Origin: UBA11373 sp046714175
GTDB lineage: Bacteria > Actinomycetota > Acidimicrobiia > Spongiisociales > UBA11373
Assembly (NCBI GenBank): GCA_046714175.1
Contig: JBKKBI010000093.1
Span: 1 to 63,319, forward strand
Direction of reading: 5' to 3'
DNA: 63,319 nucleotides
In this document: positions 35,081 through 42,956 of the stretch, piece after piece
Layout of the letters: each line of letters opens with the position of its first letter
Position numbering within the stretch: position 1 is the stretch's first letter
The notes under the pieces: generated by a model
What the model saw: only the letters and a program-made list of their open reading frames with translations
Database searches by the model: none
Told to the model about the DNA's origin: nothing
Made by a program: the position numbers and the translations under genes

Positions 35081-36853
35081 TCAATCCCCGGCGTAGAGGG
35101 CGTCGATCTCCGAAGCGAAATTGGTCGCCACAGTCGTGCGCTTTACCTTGAGCGTGCCGGTCAGTTCGCCGGTTTCGATCGAGAGCTCGCGGGGCAGGAT
35201 CGTGAACTTCTTGACCGTCTCCACCCGGGCCAGCCGCTTGTTCACCGAGTCGATCGTGCTCTGGATCTGGCGACGGATCTCGGCAGATTGATGGAGTGGC
35301 CCCGTGACCCCGTGGGCGTCGGCGTAGGCGGCAGCCGCCTGCGGGTCGAGCGTCACCAATGCGGTGAGGAACTTGCGGCGGTCGCCGATGAGCACCGCTT
35401 CGGAAACCAGTGGGTCGTCCTTGATCCCGGCCTCGATGTCCTTGGGGGCGATGTTCTTGCCTCCGGCGGTGATGATGATGTCCTTCTTGCGCCCGGTGAT
35501 GGTGAGGAACCCATCGGAGTCGAACGACCCCAGGTCGCCGGACAACAGCCAGCCGTCATGGAAGCTCTCTCGGGTCGCCTCCGGGTTCTTGTAGTACCCG
35601 GCGAACACGTTGCCGCCCTGCAGCAAGACCTCGCCGTCTTCGGCCAGTTCGACCCGGCAACCAGGGTAGGGCAGTCCCACGGTGCCGAACTTGGTGCGGC
35701 CGGGACGATTGAAGGTGGTGGGGCCAGTGCCTTCGGACTGTCCGTAGACCTCGAGGACGCATATCCCGAACCCGGAGAAGAACTCGAGCAACTCCTTCGA
35801 GATGGGAGCGGCACCGGTCACCGCGGCGCGCACCCGGCTCAAGCCGATCCCCTGCTTCACCTTCTTGTGGACCACTCCGGCGAGCACGAGCTTGGCCCGC
35901 AGCGCGGGAGACGGGGCACCCCCCCGGTTGATCGCTGCCACTGCTTCCCGACCCACCGTCTGCGCCCAGGCAGCCAGCTTCGCCTTGGCCCCTTTGGCAT
36001 GACCGAGCTCGGCGGCGACGCCGCTCTGGAACTTCTCCCACACCCGGGGCACGGCGAAGAACACCGTCGGTGACACCGACTTGAGGTTGTCGAGCAGCGC
36101 TTCGATCGACTCGGCGAAATACACCGGGTATCCGACCGAGATCGGGATGTGCACCGAGAACATCTGCTCGGCTATGTGGCTCAACGGCAGGTACGACACC
36201 GAGGAGTCGGCCGGGTTCAGGTCGATTACCTCGCGGGCCTTGTCGGCCGTCCATGTGAGGTTGCCGTGGGTCAGCATCACCCCCTTGGGCTGGCCCGTGG
36301 TGCCTGACGTATAGATCAGAGTGGCGAGACCATCGGGTTGCAGTGCGGCCAGCCGGGAGTCGAACTCGGCGTCGGACACCTCCTGCCCCATGGCGACGAA
36401 CTCGTCCCAGCCCAGCACTTGGGGATCGTCGACCGCGGGGGCGCCGCGCATGGTCACGATCCACTTGAGATCGGGAAGGTCGGTGCGCACCGCAAGCACC
36501 TTGTCGAGTTGCACCTTGTTCTCCACCAGGATCACCGGAGCGGCGCCGTGGCCCGTGACGTACTGCACCTCTTCGGGCGAGGACGTGGCATAGATCCCGG
36601 CAGGGGCGCCCCCAACGGCCATGGTGGCCAGGTCGAAGACGACCCATTCCGGCCGGTTGAACCCGAGAATCATCGCGGTGTCACCGGGGCGGAAACCAGT
36701 AGCCAGCAGCGCCTTGCCGACGCGTCGCACCTGAGCCGCGTACTCCGACCACGATGTGGAGCGGTACTCGCCGTCGATCTTCTCGTAGTAGCCCGGGCTC
36801 CCGGGACGGGTCACGGCCTGGGCGAAAAGCCGGGCGGGGATCGTGTCGGCCAC
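35081..36853 (-). CDS. Long-chain fatty-acid--CoA ligase (AMP-forming)
   Basis: This 590-residue ANL-superfamily enzyme activates fatty acids via acyl-AMP. The phosphate-binding loop is YTSGTTGQPKG. Later motifs are YGQSEGTGPTTFN and WLLSGDLGSFDSDGFLTITGRKKDIII (A8 hinge), with the catalytic C-terminal Lys in TGTLKVKR. Length and motifs resemble the FadD15-like long-chain ligases. The GTG at 36853 lies six bases after GAGGAGG; longer in-frame extensions are shadows of the M23 gene. Confidence 0.92.
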   Translation of the reverse strand: MADTIPARLFAQAVTRPGSPGYYEKIDGEYRSTSWSEYAAQVRRVGKALLATGFRPGDTAMILGFNRPEWVVFDLATMAVGGAPAGIYATSSPEEVQYVTGHGAAPVILVENKVQLDKVLAVRTDLPDLKWIVTMRGAPAVDDPQVLGWDEFVAMGQEVSDAEFDSRLAALQPDGLATLIYTSGTTGQPKGVMLTHGNLTWTADKAREVIDLNPADSSVSYLPLSHIAEQMFSVHIPISVGYPVYFAESIEALLDNLKSVSPTVFFAVPRVWEKFQSGVAAELGHAKGAKAKLAAWAQTVGREAVAAINRGGAPSPALRAKLVLAGVVHKKVKQGIGLSRVRAAVTGAAPISKELLEFFSGFGICVLEVYGQSEGTGPTTFNRPGRTKFGTVGLPYPGCRVELAEDGEVLLQGGNVFAGYYKNPEATRESFHDGWLLSGDLGSFDSDGFLTITGRKKDIIITAGGKNIAPKDIEAGIKDDPLVSEAVLIGDRRKFLTALVTLDPQAAAAYADAHGVTGPLHQSAEIRRQIQSTIDSVNKRLARVETVKKFTILPRELSIETGELTGTLKVKRTTVATNFASEIDALYAGD

Positions 36854-36938
36854 GGCTGCCTCCTCGCGTGCGGAGCGGCATCGTACACCGCGGCCCGGCT
36901 CCGGCCTACGGCCCGTCACCGGGCGGAGTCCCGCCGTT

Positions 36939-38051
36939 TCAGGAGCAGGTGACCAGCGGCTGCAGCCGGAGCACCTCGGCGAGCAGGAGGCGGGTGGACC
37001 TTCCCACCACGCCGTCGATGAGGCGTCCATGGGCGTCCTGGAAGGCGCGTACCGCCCCCACCGTGCGGCTTCCGAAGATGCCGTCAGCCGGGCCCGGGTC
37101 GAGACCGACCACCTTGAGCAGCTGCTGCAGTTCGGCGACGTCCCAGCCCCGGGCACCCGCCCGAAGGTTGCGGCCATCCGGATCCAACACCGATGCGCCG
37201 GCGGCCAGCGAGACGAGTTCGGCGACTTCGGCCCGGGTCATCGATCCGACCACTCCATCGGCGGCGAGCCCATGCTGGGCTTGGAATGACCGCACCGCAG
37301 TGTGCGTCAACGAGCCGAACAGTCCGTCGATCGGCCCGGGAGCATGGCGGAACGCGTCAAGGAATTGCTGCAACTGCCGCACCGGGTCACCACCCGCGCC
37401 GAGGCGCACCAGACCGGTGGCGGCCAGGAGAGCGCCGACGTCGCCTACGCGGGTGATGCCGCAATGGGCCTTGCCTTGGGCGCTGAGAAGCGCGTCGTGG
37501 GCATTCACCAACACCCCGTCGGGGTCGTACAACTCGAAGTGGAGATGGGGTGGGGTGGTCTCAGCGGTGCCGCTGTCGCCCACCCAGCCGATCAGGTCGC
37601 CGGCGACGACACGGGTGCCGAGTTCGATCCCGGGGGCGATCCCCCAGCCGAGGCCGTCGTCGGTACCGGGCGTGTCGTTGTTGAGGTGGATGTACCACGA
37701 CTCCCAGCCGTCGTCGTGGGTGATCACCAGGGTGCAGCATCGCTCCGGATTGAGATCAGCCGGGTTCTGACTCCAGTTGATCCAGGTGACGGTTCCGGTG
37801 GCGGCGGCCACCACTGGTGTCATCTTGGCGGCCATCAGGTCCTGGGCATGATGGGGACCCGAGCCCCGGGCGGCCCAGAACCAGTCCTCGTACCACGCGC
37901 CGCCGACCACGGGGAAGGTGAGCGGATATTCGACCATTTCGCCGTAGTCGTGGGCAGGCCCGTCAAAGGGCTGGGCATGATTGGCCCACGCCGGTGCTGC
38001 CAGCGCGACGAGCATCGTCAGCACCGCGATAGTGACCAGGCGCACTCGCAT
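36939..38051 (-). CDS. Secreted M23-type peptidase with two peptidoglycan-binding domains
   Basis: This 370-residue exported protein has a signal peptide that ends near APAWA (residue 23). A LytM/M23 domain (about 40-195) has the zinc ligands His-67 or His-68 and Asp-71 in HHAQD and His-171 in PHLHFEL, plus His-122 (YIHL). Two PG_binding_1 modules follow (about 210-280 and 290-365), each with the GxxVxxLQ and DGxFGxxT pattern. It likely trims cell-wall crosslinks. ATG at 38051. Confidence 0.88.
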   Translation of the reverse strand: MRVRLVTIAVLTMLVALAAPAWANHAQPFDGPAHDYGEMVEYPLTFPVVGGAWYEDWFWAARGSGPHHAQDLMAAKMTPVVAAATGTVTWINWSQNPADLNPERCCTLVITHDDGWESWYIHLNNDTPGTDDGLGWGIAPGIELGTRVVAGDLIGWVGDSGTAETTPPHLHFELYDPDGVLVNAHDALLSAQGKAHCGITRVGDVGALLAATGLVRLGAGGDPVRQLQQFLDAFRHAPGPIDGLFGSLTHTAVRSFQAQHGLAADGVVGSMTRAEVAELVSLAAGASVLDPDGRNLRAGARGWDVAELQQLLKVVGLDPGPADGIFGSRTVGAVRAFQDAHGRLIDGVVGRSTRLLLAEVLRLQPLVTCS

Positions 38052-38160
38052 CGATTACCTCCCTGCTCCGCCGTGAGAAACATCGGCGGTATTCGCGCAC
38101 ACCTGAGCCACAGATGGGAGAGGCGGGGAAGGCCGGAGCGGAGGAGGCCCGGCGCAGCAA

Positions 38161-38230
38161 GGCCCGATCCTGAACAGGGATCGGGCCTTGAGTGAGCGAA
38201 GTTTCTGGTGGGCGCTACTGGGATTGAACC
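38161..38230 (-). repeat. Duplicated tRNA-Val 3' end plus terminator hairpin
   Basis: This copy matches 38321-38388 with one substitution and a two-base indel. On the minus strand it contains the 3' third of tRNA-Val (T-arm, acceptor 3' strand and CCA), then a spacer, then a strong hairpin (CAAGGCCCGATCC against GGATCGGGCCTTG, 13 base pairs, seven-base loop). The rest of the tRNA is missing, so it is a tRNA fragment and not a gene. The 90 bases between the copies show no recognised feature. Confidence 0.85.
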
Positions 38231-38363
38231 TTTCCTGTCCCGACGCCACCCGCGGACGGACCCGTTCCGGATCACGCCATAGAGCCCCGGGGCAGCCAAC
38301 AGCAACCACTGGACAGGCGAGGCCCGATCCCGAACAGGGATCGGGCTGAGTGAGCGAAGTTTC

Positions 38364-38438
38364 TGGTGGGCGCTACTGGGATTGAACCAGTGACCTCTTC
38401 CGTGTCAGGGAAGCGCTCTCCCGCTGAGCTAAGCGCCC
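38364..38438 (-). tRNA. tRNA-Val (anticodon GAC)
   Basis: Read on the minus strand, acceptor GGGCGCT pairs with AGCGCCC, anticodon stem CTTCC/GGAAG holds loop CTGACAC, and the T-arm is ACTGG/CCAGT with encoded CCA. Anticodon GAC reads GUC and GUU. A hairpin (38321-38348 region) just past the CCA may terminate the transcript. Confidence 0.97.
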
Positions 38439-38468
38439 GTCGTCCCGGGCCGGCCATTCGGCCCTTCG

Positions 38469-38540
38469 AGGCGGCGCCCGGAATTGAACCGGGGTAAAGG
38501 GTTTTGCAGACCCTCGCCTGAACCACTCGGCCACGCCGCC
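38469..38540 (-). tRNA. tRNA-Cys (anticodon GCA)
   Basis: On the minus strand the acceptor stem GGCGGCG/CGCCGCC, anticodon stem AGGGT/ACCCT around CTGCAAA, and U73 discriminator identify tRNA-Cys. CCA is not encoded. It lies between tRNA-Gly upstream and tRNA-Val downstream in a three-tRNA transcription unit. Confidence 0.95.
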
Positions 38541-38571
38541 AGTGCCGCAGGAGGCCGGAGCATCCCGCCCC

Positions 38572-38647
38572 TGGAGCGGACGACCGGTCTCGAACCGGCG
38601 ACCTTCACCTTGGCAAGGTGACGCTCTACCAACTGAGCTACGTCCGC
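38572..38647 (-). tRNA. tRNA-Gly (anticodon GCC)
   Basis: On the minus strand GCGGACG pairs with CGTCCGC, anticodon stem TCACC/GGTGA holds loop TTGCCAA, and CCA is encoded. It is the first of the three tRNAs and lies 34 bases downstream of dut on the same strand. Confidence 0.97.
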
Positions 38648-38681
38648 GAAGGGCGCGCAGTATACGCCACGCCTTTTCCGC

Positions 38682-39110
38682 TCAGGAACCAGTGGAACCA
38701 AACCCGGACTCACCGCGGATGCTCTCCTCCAGCTCGTCGACGACGACGAACTCCAGGTCGGCGGCGGCCACCACCAGGAGCTGGGCGATGCGGTCGCCAC
38801 GCTGGATGTGCACCGGCTCGGAGCCGTGATTGACCAGCGCCACCGCGAGTTCGCCGCGATAACCGCTGTCGACCACCCCCGGGGCGTTGACGATCCCGAT
38901 CCCGGAGCGGGTCGCCAGACCTGAGCGCGGCGTGACCAGGCCGGCGTGACCCGGAGGAATGGCCACGGCGACCCCGGTTGGTACCAGGCTGCGCTCCCCG
39001 GGCCCTAACGAGACCGCCACCCGGGCATACAGGTCGACGCCGGCATCTCCGGGATGGGCGGGCCGCGGCACCGGGAGGTCGGGGTCGAGCCGCCGCAATG
39101 GAACCTGCAC
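38682..39110 (-). CDS. dut: dUTP pyrophosphatase
   Basis: This 142-residue trimeric dUTPase has all five motifs: PGDAGVDLYA, PRSGLA, GVVDSGYRGEL, RGDRIAQLLV and the C-terminal RGESGFGSTGS. It converts dUTP to dUMP, keeping uracil out of DNA. The frame stays open far upstream. GTG at 39110 (VQVPLRRLDPDLPVP) gives the usual length; a longer ATG version at 39188 would overlap the divergent gene. A GATAAT box six bases upstream suggests a leaderless transcript. Confidence 0.93.
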   Translation of the reverse strand: MQVPLRRLDPDLPVPRPAHPGDAGVDLYARVAVSLGPGERSLVPTGVAVAIPPGHAGLVTPRSGLATRSGIGIVNAPGVVDSGYRGELAVALVNHGSEPVHIQRGDRIAQLLVVAAADLEFVVVDELEESIRGESGFGSTGS

Positions 39111-39116
39111 CCTGCG

Positions 39117-39122
39117 ATTATC
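39117..39122 (-). promoter_or_regulatory. Candidate -10 box of leaderless dut
   Basis: On the minus strand GATAAT ends six bases before the GTG of dut, the spacing expected when transcription starts at the start codon. The GGAGGAG upstream of the box is too far from the start codon to act as a Shine-Dalgarno sequence. Confidence 0.45.
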
Positions 39123-39186
39123 GCTCCTCCCGAGTGGGGCGGCTTGAGCCGCCGCCGCTCCAGGTCGAAGATGTTCCGTGGACGCC

Positions 39187-40131
39187 ATGCCGATTACCCC
39201 TCGCGAGCGCGACGCCAATAAGCGCACGATCCTCGACATGCTGGAGACGACTCCGGCCACGCTGGCGCGCCCGCAGCGGGAAGCGGATCCCGCAGACCAG
39301 ATCCCGGACATCGATTTCGACTGGCGCCCCCGCCCACTGGACCGCGCCGTCGCCACCCGACGCTCATTCCGCTGGTCGATCCTGGTGGCGGCCGCCGTTC
39401 TGGGGGGACTGGCCCTGGTGGCGGTGCAGGTGTTGATCACGGTGCCCCAAGGAAAGGCCGACGCCCGCCGGGTCGAGTACCGAGCGGCAATCGACGCGTT
39501 CGAACCAGCGCTCGTGGCCCTCGCATCCGCCCCCGCTCCCAGCGACCCCGACGCGCTTGGAGCCTTCGCCGACGCCCACCACGAGTTCTCCGCCGTGGTG
39601 CGCGCCGACCTCCCCACCGTGATACCGCTGCTTCCCATCGGACCGATCGAAGAGCTGCGTCCGGCGCGCTCCGAAATGCTGGCCGTGATCGACGCTGGTG
39701 ATCAGATGCTCACCGACCTCGCCGCGGCTACCACCTACCGGGAGGCGGCGGCACAGATCCTGGCGTTGCCGCTGCTGCCCACCGAGGCTCCCGAAGAGTT
39801 GATCGACGCCGCGGCGCGGGCGATCGCCGACATGCAGAGCGCCACCGAACGTGCCTACATCGGCCTCGACGACGACCCGGCATACGCCGCGTACCGCGAC
39901 CGGGTGGCGGAGGCCATCGACGCGCTCCCCGACTGGTCCGACAGTTATCTGCTGGCACTGCGCCGGGGGGATCCCGTGGAGACCGCCGCCGTGATCTCCG
40001 AAATGCAGGCCCGGGCCGCGCTGGCAGCAGCGGAATTGGAAGCGGCGGTGGCCGACGTCGATGCTGGGGCGGTGGCGACCATCGCCGGGATGCGGTCCGG
40101 GCTGGTCGAGGCCCGCATCCGACTCGGTTAG
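39187..40131 (+). CDS. Single-span membrane protein with helical extracytoplasmic domain
   Basis: This 314-residue product has a basic cytoplasmic N-terminus of about 60 residues, one membrane segment (FRWSILVAAAVLGGLALVAVQVL) and an Ala-rich, largely helical C-terminal domain of about 230 residues with coiled-coil character. No family was recognised. A GTG at 39178 would add three residues. It diverges from dut and ends four bases from the nrdR stop in convergent orientation. Confidence 0.75.
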   Translation: MPITPRERDANKRTILDMLETTPATLARPQREADPADQIPDIDFDWRPRPLDRAVATRRSFRWSILVAAAVLGGLALVAVQVLITVPQGKADARRVEYRAAIDAFEPALVALASAPAPSDPDALGAFADAHHEFSAVVRADLPTVIPLLPIGPIEELRPARSEMLAVIDAGDQMLTDLAAATTYREAAAQILALPLLPTEAPEELIDAAARAIADMQSATERAYIGLDDDPAYAAYRDRVAEAIDALPDWSDSYLLALRRGDPVETAAVISEMQARAALAAAELEAAVADVDAGAVATIAGMRSGLVEARIRLG

Positions 40132-40135
40132 GCGC

Positions 40136-40585
40136 TCAGCGGGGCTCCTCCAGAGCCTCCATCTCCCGGGAGAAATCGCTGGCATCCAAGAAGTCCTTGT
40201 GGACCGAGGCGAACCGCAGGTAGGCGGCCTCGTCCAGGTCGCGCAACTCGGCAAGCACCATGCGGCCGATTTCCTCGGATCTCACCTCCGGGCCGAGCTC
40301 TTCGCACCGCGCCTCGATTCGGACCAGGGCGGCATCGAGGGCGGCGGGATCGCCATCGGGATTCGCCAGCGCCCGGACCATCCCGGCCCGCAACTTGGCG
40401 GCGTCGAAACCCTCCAGGCGCCCGTCCCGCTTCCGCACCACCAGCCCGGGTTGACGCCGCTCGTAGGTGGTGAACCGCTGCTCGCAGTTCTCACAGGCGC
40501 GGCGACGGCGAATGGCCGCTCCCGCCTCGGCGGATCGGCTGTCCACCACCCTGGTGTCGACGGCATCGCAGTAAGGGCATCGCAT
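40136..40585 (-). CDS. nrdR: Transcriptional repressor NrdR
   Basis: This 149-residue zinc-finger/ATP-cone repressor controls ribonucleotide reductase genes. The zinc ligands Cys-3, Cys-6, Cys-31 and Cys-34 lie in MRCPYC and ACENC. The ATP-cone starts at LVVRKRDGRLEGFDAAKLRAG, and FASVHKDF is typical of the C-terminus. The ATG at 40585 gives the canonical start; the open frame beyond is spurious. It follows the LysM gene in the order seen next to lexA in mycobacteria. Confidence 0.95.
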   Translation of the reverse strand: MRCPYCDAVDTRVVDSRSAEAGAAIRRRRACENCEQRFTTYERRQPGLVVRKRDGRLEGFDAAKLRAGMVRALANPDGDPAALDAALVRIEARCEELGPEVRSEEIGRMVLAELRDLDEAAYLRFASVHKDFLDASDFSREMEALEEPR

Positions 40586-40620
40586 CGCCGGCCAGGGTAC
40601 CGGCCCGCCTGCACCCGGGA

Positions 40621-40941
40621 TCATCCGCCCGAGATGGGGATCAGCAGGATCTGACCGGGGATGATCACGCTCGAGCCGAGGTCGTTGTGGCGGCGAATCT
40701 CGTCGACCAGGACGCGGACATCGTCTCCTGGAGCGACATGGTCGGACGCAATGTCCCACAGGGTGTCGCCACGGCGAACCGTGTAATCGATGCCGGTTGG
40801 GGCGTCGACGGCGGCAGACTCGGACTCGGCCGCAGCACCGGCGGGGGCGACCAGGGTTTCGAGGAGCAGGAGGAGCAGCGCCATGGCGACCGCGGCGAGG
40901 AGTACCACGACCCGGGGACGGGTGCTGGCGGGCATCGTCAT
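40621..40941 (-). CDS. LysM protein, SOS-controlled cell-division inhibitor candidate
   Basis: This 106-residue protein has one membrane or signal segment (about 9-37) and a LysM domain (about 52-103; YTVRRGDTLWDIASDHV and IIPGQILLIP). The layout matches the small SOS-induced division suppressors YneA (Bacillus) and the LysM-bearing ChiZ group (mycobacteria). Two LexA boxes lie 80-116 bases upstream of its ATG, and the nrdR-LysM-lexA gene order is the same as in mycobacteria. The role is inferred from fold, position and boxes. Confidence 0.85.
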   Translation of the reverse strand: MTMPASTRPRVVVLLAAVAMALLLLLLETLVAPAGAAAESESAAVDAPTGIDYTVRRGDTLWDIASDHVAPGDDVRVLVDEIRRHNDLGSSVIIPGQILLIPISGG

Positions 40942-41020
40942 GGCGCTGGCTCCTTCTGGCTCCGATACGGGGGCGACTGCCTCACCCCCACTCCCCGGAA
41001 AGTACGACCCGGGTATGACA

Positions 41021-41057
41021 CGAACAGGCGTTCGCCACTCTATCGAACGCCTGTTCG
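41021..41057. promoter_or_regulatory. Two LexA boxes as an inverted pair
   Basis: CGAACAGGCGTTCG (41021-41034) and CGAACGCCTGTTCG (41044-41057) both fit CGAAC-N4-GTTCG and are exact reverse complements, nine bases apart. They lie upstream of the LysM gene. Confidence 0.88.
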
Positions 41058-41076
41058 CCCGTCAAGACCGCGTCGT

Positions 41077-41135
41077 GGGCCAGTTCGACTTGGAGCGGGG
41101 TCAATGGTCGGCAGATTGACACCGACCCACTCCCC
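41077..41135. repeat. Promoter-proximal direct repeat, copy 1
   Basis: This segment (from about CCAGTTCGACTTGGAGCGGG to CGACCCACTCCCC) is repeated in diverged form at about 41445-41501 upstream of lexA. By eye about 70% of positions agree. The two copies bracket the small lipoprotein gene and each lies next to LexA boxes. Confidence 0.6.
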
Positions 41136-41156
41136 GTCAGTTCGCCGTAAAGAAGC

Positions 41157-41184
41157 CAACCGCCGCACCAGCGTGCGGCGGTTG
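41157..41184 (-). terminator. Intrinsic terminator of the small lipoprotein gene
   Basis: A perfect 12-base-pair stem (CAACCGCCGCAC against GTGCGGCGGTTG, four-base loop) is followed on the minus strand by the T-rich stretch CTTCTTTA. It sits about 46 bases past the stop codon. Confidence 0.75.
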
Positions 41185-41230
41185 AACAGTCCTGGCAAGG
41201 ATTCCGAACGGCCCCTTTGGCCGGTTCCGG

Positions 41231-41371
41231 CTAGGAAGTCACGACTGCGGCGCGGCCGCCAATTTCGACTTCCAGATCGTTGTCGTCTTCGTTGCAGGCG
41301 CTCGCCATGAGGGCAAGCACGACCAGCAAAACCATCAGGGGTCGGAGCCGCCGCACTCTCTTGAGAAACAT
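41231..41371 (-). CDS. Very small lipoprotein
   Basis: A 46-residue frame begins MFLKRVRRLRPLMVLLVVLA and ends its signal peptide at a lipobox (MASAC), leaving a 22-residue acidic tail (EDDNDLEVEIGG). GAGGAGG seven bases before the ATG and a good terminator after the stop show that it is a real gene. The mature tail is too short for an enzyme; a structural, marker or regulatory role is possible. It sits inside the lexA/LysM control region. Confidence 0.7.
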   Translation of the reverse strand: MFLKRVRRLRPLMVLLVVLALMASACNEDDNDLEVEIGGRAAVVTS

Positions 41372-41444
41372 GAGCTTGCCTCCTCTGGGATCCGAGTTGC
41401 CGCAAGCGTAATCAGCATGGGTCGAGCATCCCGCGGAGGCCGGG

Positions 41445-41501
41445 GTCAGTTCAATTTCGAGCGGGGCAACCGTCGTCAGATTCAATCTGACCCACTACCC
41501 C
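41445..41501. repeat. Promoter-proximal direct repeat, copy 2
   Basis: This is the diverged partner of 41077-41135, shared pattern CAGTTC, GAGCGGGG, CAGATT and GACCCACT. It contains TCAGATT-C-AATCTGA, a perfect small palindrome not intact in copy 1. It ends next to the lexA operator. Confidence 0.6.
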
Positions 41502-41507
41502 CAAGAT

Positions 41508-41521
41508 CGAACACATGTTTG
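41508..41521 (+). promoter_or_regulatory. LexA box of lexA
   Basis: CGAACACATGTTTG fits CGAAC-N4-GTTYG with one mismatch to the consensus and lies 57 bases upstream of the lexA start, as expected for autoregulation. Confidence 0.8.
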
Positions 41522-41578
41522 CCCGCGGAGCCGATTCCGGTTACCGTGGTTCCAGCAAAGCCCACTGAGGAGACGACC

Positions 41579-42208
41579 GTGGCCCCCAGCGACATCACCG
41601 AACGGCAACGCGAGATCCTCGACCTGATCCTCGAAACGGTCCGCCGCCGGGGCTATCCGCCCTCAGTGCGCGAAATCGGAGAAGCTGTCGGACTGTCCTC
41701 GCCCTCCACCGTGCACAGCCACCTATCGACGCTGGTGGAGGCCGGGATGTTGCGCCGCGACCCTTCCAAGCCCCGGGCGATCGAGGTGATCGAACCCCAT
41801 GCCGAAGGCGAGCTGCGCCGCGCCCCGGTGCGCGACGTGCCTCTGGTGGGCCGCATCGCCGCCGGGACACCGATCCTCGCCGAGGAAGACATCGATGAGA
41901 TCTTTCCCCTTCCCACCGAGATCGTCGGCAACGATCCGGTCTTCATGCTGCGCGTCCAGGGAGACTCGATGATCCTGGCCGGAATCTTCGACCGCGACTT
42001 CGTGGTCATTCGCCGCCAGCCCGATGCCCGCGACGGGGATCTGGTGGCGGCGCTGATCGACGGTGAGGAGGCGACAGTGAAGCGGTTGCGCCGCGAGCCA
42101 GGGCGCGTCCTGCTGCTTCCCGAGAACCCCGCCTACGAACCGATCATCCTCACCCGCGGCGTGGAGATCATCGGCAAAGTGGTCGCAGTATTGCGCTCGG
42201 TCCGCTGA
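41579..42208 (+). CDS. lexA: SOS repressor LexA
   Basis: This 209-residue repressor/autoprotease has a winged helix-turn-helix (residues 5-65; PPSVREIGEAVGLSSPSTVHSHL), a self-cleavage site Ala-95/Gly-96 in RIAAGTPI, the nucleophile Ser-130 in VQGDSMILAG and the general base Lys-168 in EATVKRL. RecA filaments trigger its cleavage. The GTG at 41579 is six bases after GAGGAG; the longer open frame upstream includes promoter sequence. Confidence 0.96.
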   Translation: MAPSDITERQREILDLILETVRRRGYPPSVREIGEAVGLSSPSTVHSHLSTLVEAGMLRRDPSKPRAIEVIEPHAEGELRRAPVRDVPLVGRIAAGTPILAEEDIDEIFPLPTEIVGNDPVFMLRVQGDSMILAGIFDRDFVVIRRQPDARDGDLVAALIDGEEATVKRLRREPGRVLLLPENPAYEPIILTRGVEIIGKVVAVLRSVR

Positions 42209-42212
42209 GCCT

Positions 42213-42956
42213 CTACCAGGATCCGCGGTAGACGGTTCGAGCCGGGCCCTCGATCCAGGACACGCCGTCCACGACTTCCACCTTGAGGTCGCCTCCGGGG
42301 AGATGAACCGTGACTGCGTCTCCCACCAATCCTTCGGCCCGCGCCGCCGTCACCGCGGCCACCGCGCCGGTTCCACAGGCCAGGGTCTCCCCCGCCCCCC
42401 GTTCCCACACCCGCAGTGCGATGCGCCCGGTATCGATCACCGTGGCGAAGCCCGCGTTGGCGCCCTCGGGAAAGGCCGGGTCGGTCCCCACCACCGGCCC
42501 CGCAGCGGCAATGGGCACCGCGTAGCAGTCGGCGACGAAGACCACGGCGTGGGGGTTGCCCACATCGACAGGGATGGCGCGATATCCGGCAATGTCCGTG
42601 GCCTCTCCCCCCACCGAGGCCGGGCCGATTTCGGCACGGACCGACTCCCCCTTGATCACCACCCGGCGCGGGCCGACCGCCGTGGTGACGACGAACTCAT
42701 CCGAGTCCGCCATGGCGTGATCGCGGGCGAACCTGGCGACGCAGCGCAGTCCGTTGCCGCACATCTCGGCGGACGATCCGTCGGCATTCCAATAGTCCAT
42801 GCGCACTCCGGCGCCTGCGGTCACCACCAGAACCCCGTCGCCCCCAATCCCGCGGCGCCGGTCACACCACGCGCTCACCTGGCCGGGGGTAGGTGTGAAC
42901 GGGCCGGCGACCACGACGAAGTCGTTGCCCAGACCCTCCATCTTTACGAAGTCCAT
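42213..42956 (-). CDS. dapF: Diaminopimelate epimerase
   Basis: This 247-residue enzyme converts LL- to meso-diaminopimelate for peptidoglycan and lysine. The two catalytic cysteines are in SAEMCGNGLRCVARF and ETLACGTGAVAAV. The N-terminus (MDFVKMEGLGNDFVVV) is canonical. Its start lies within the last codons of miaA (13-base overlap) and it converges with lexA four bases away. Confidence 0.95.
   Translation of the reverse strand: MDFVKMEGLGNDFVVVAGPFTPTPGQVSAWCDRRRGIGGDGVLVVTAGAGVRMDYWNADGSSAEMCGNGLRCVARFARDHAMADSDEFVVTTAVGPRRVVIKGESVRAEIGPASVGGEATDIAGYRAIPVDVGNPHAVVFVADCYAVPIAAAGPVVGTDPAFPEGANAGFATVIDTGRIALRVWERGAGETLACGTGAVAAVTAARAEGLVGDAVTVHLPGGDLKVEVVDGVSWIEGPARTVYRGSW

Noticed and set aside
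38204..38230. A further tRNA-Val gene
   Set aside because: Only the T-arm, acceptor 3' strand and CCA are present; no D-arm or anticodon arm follows.
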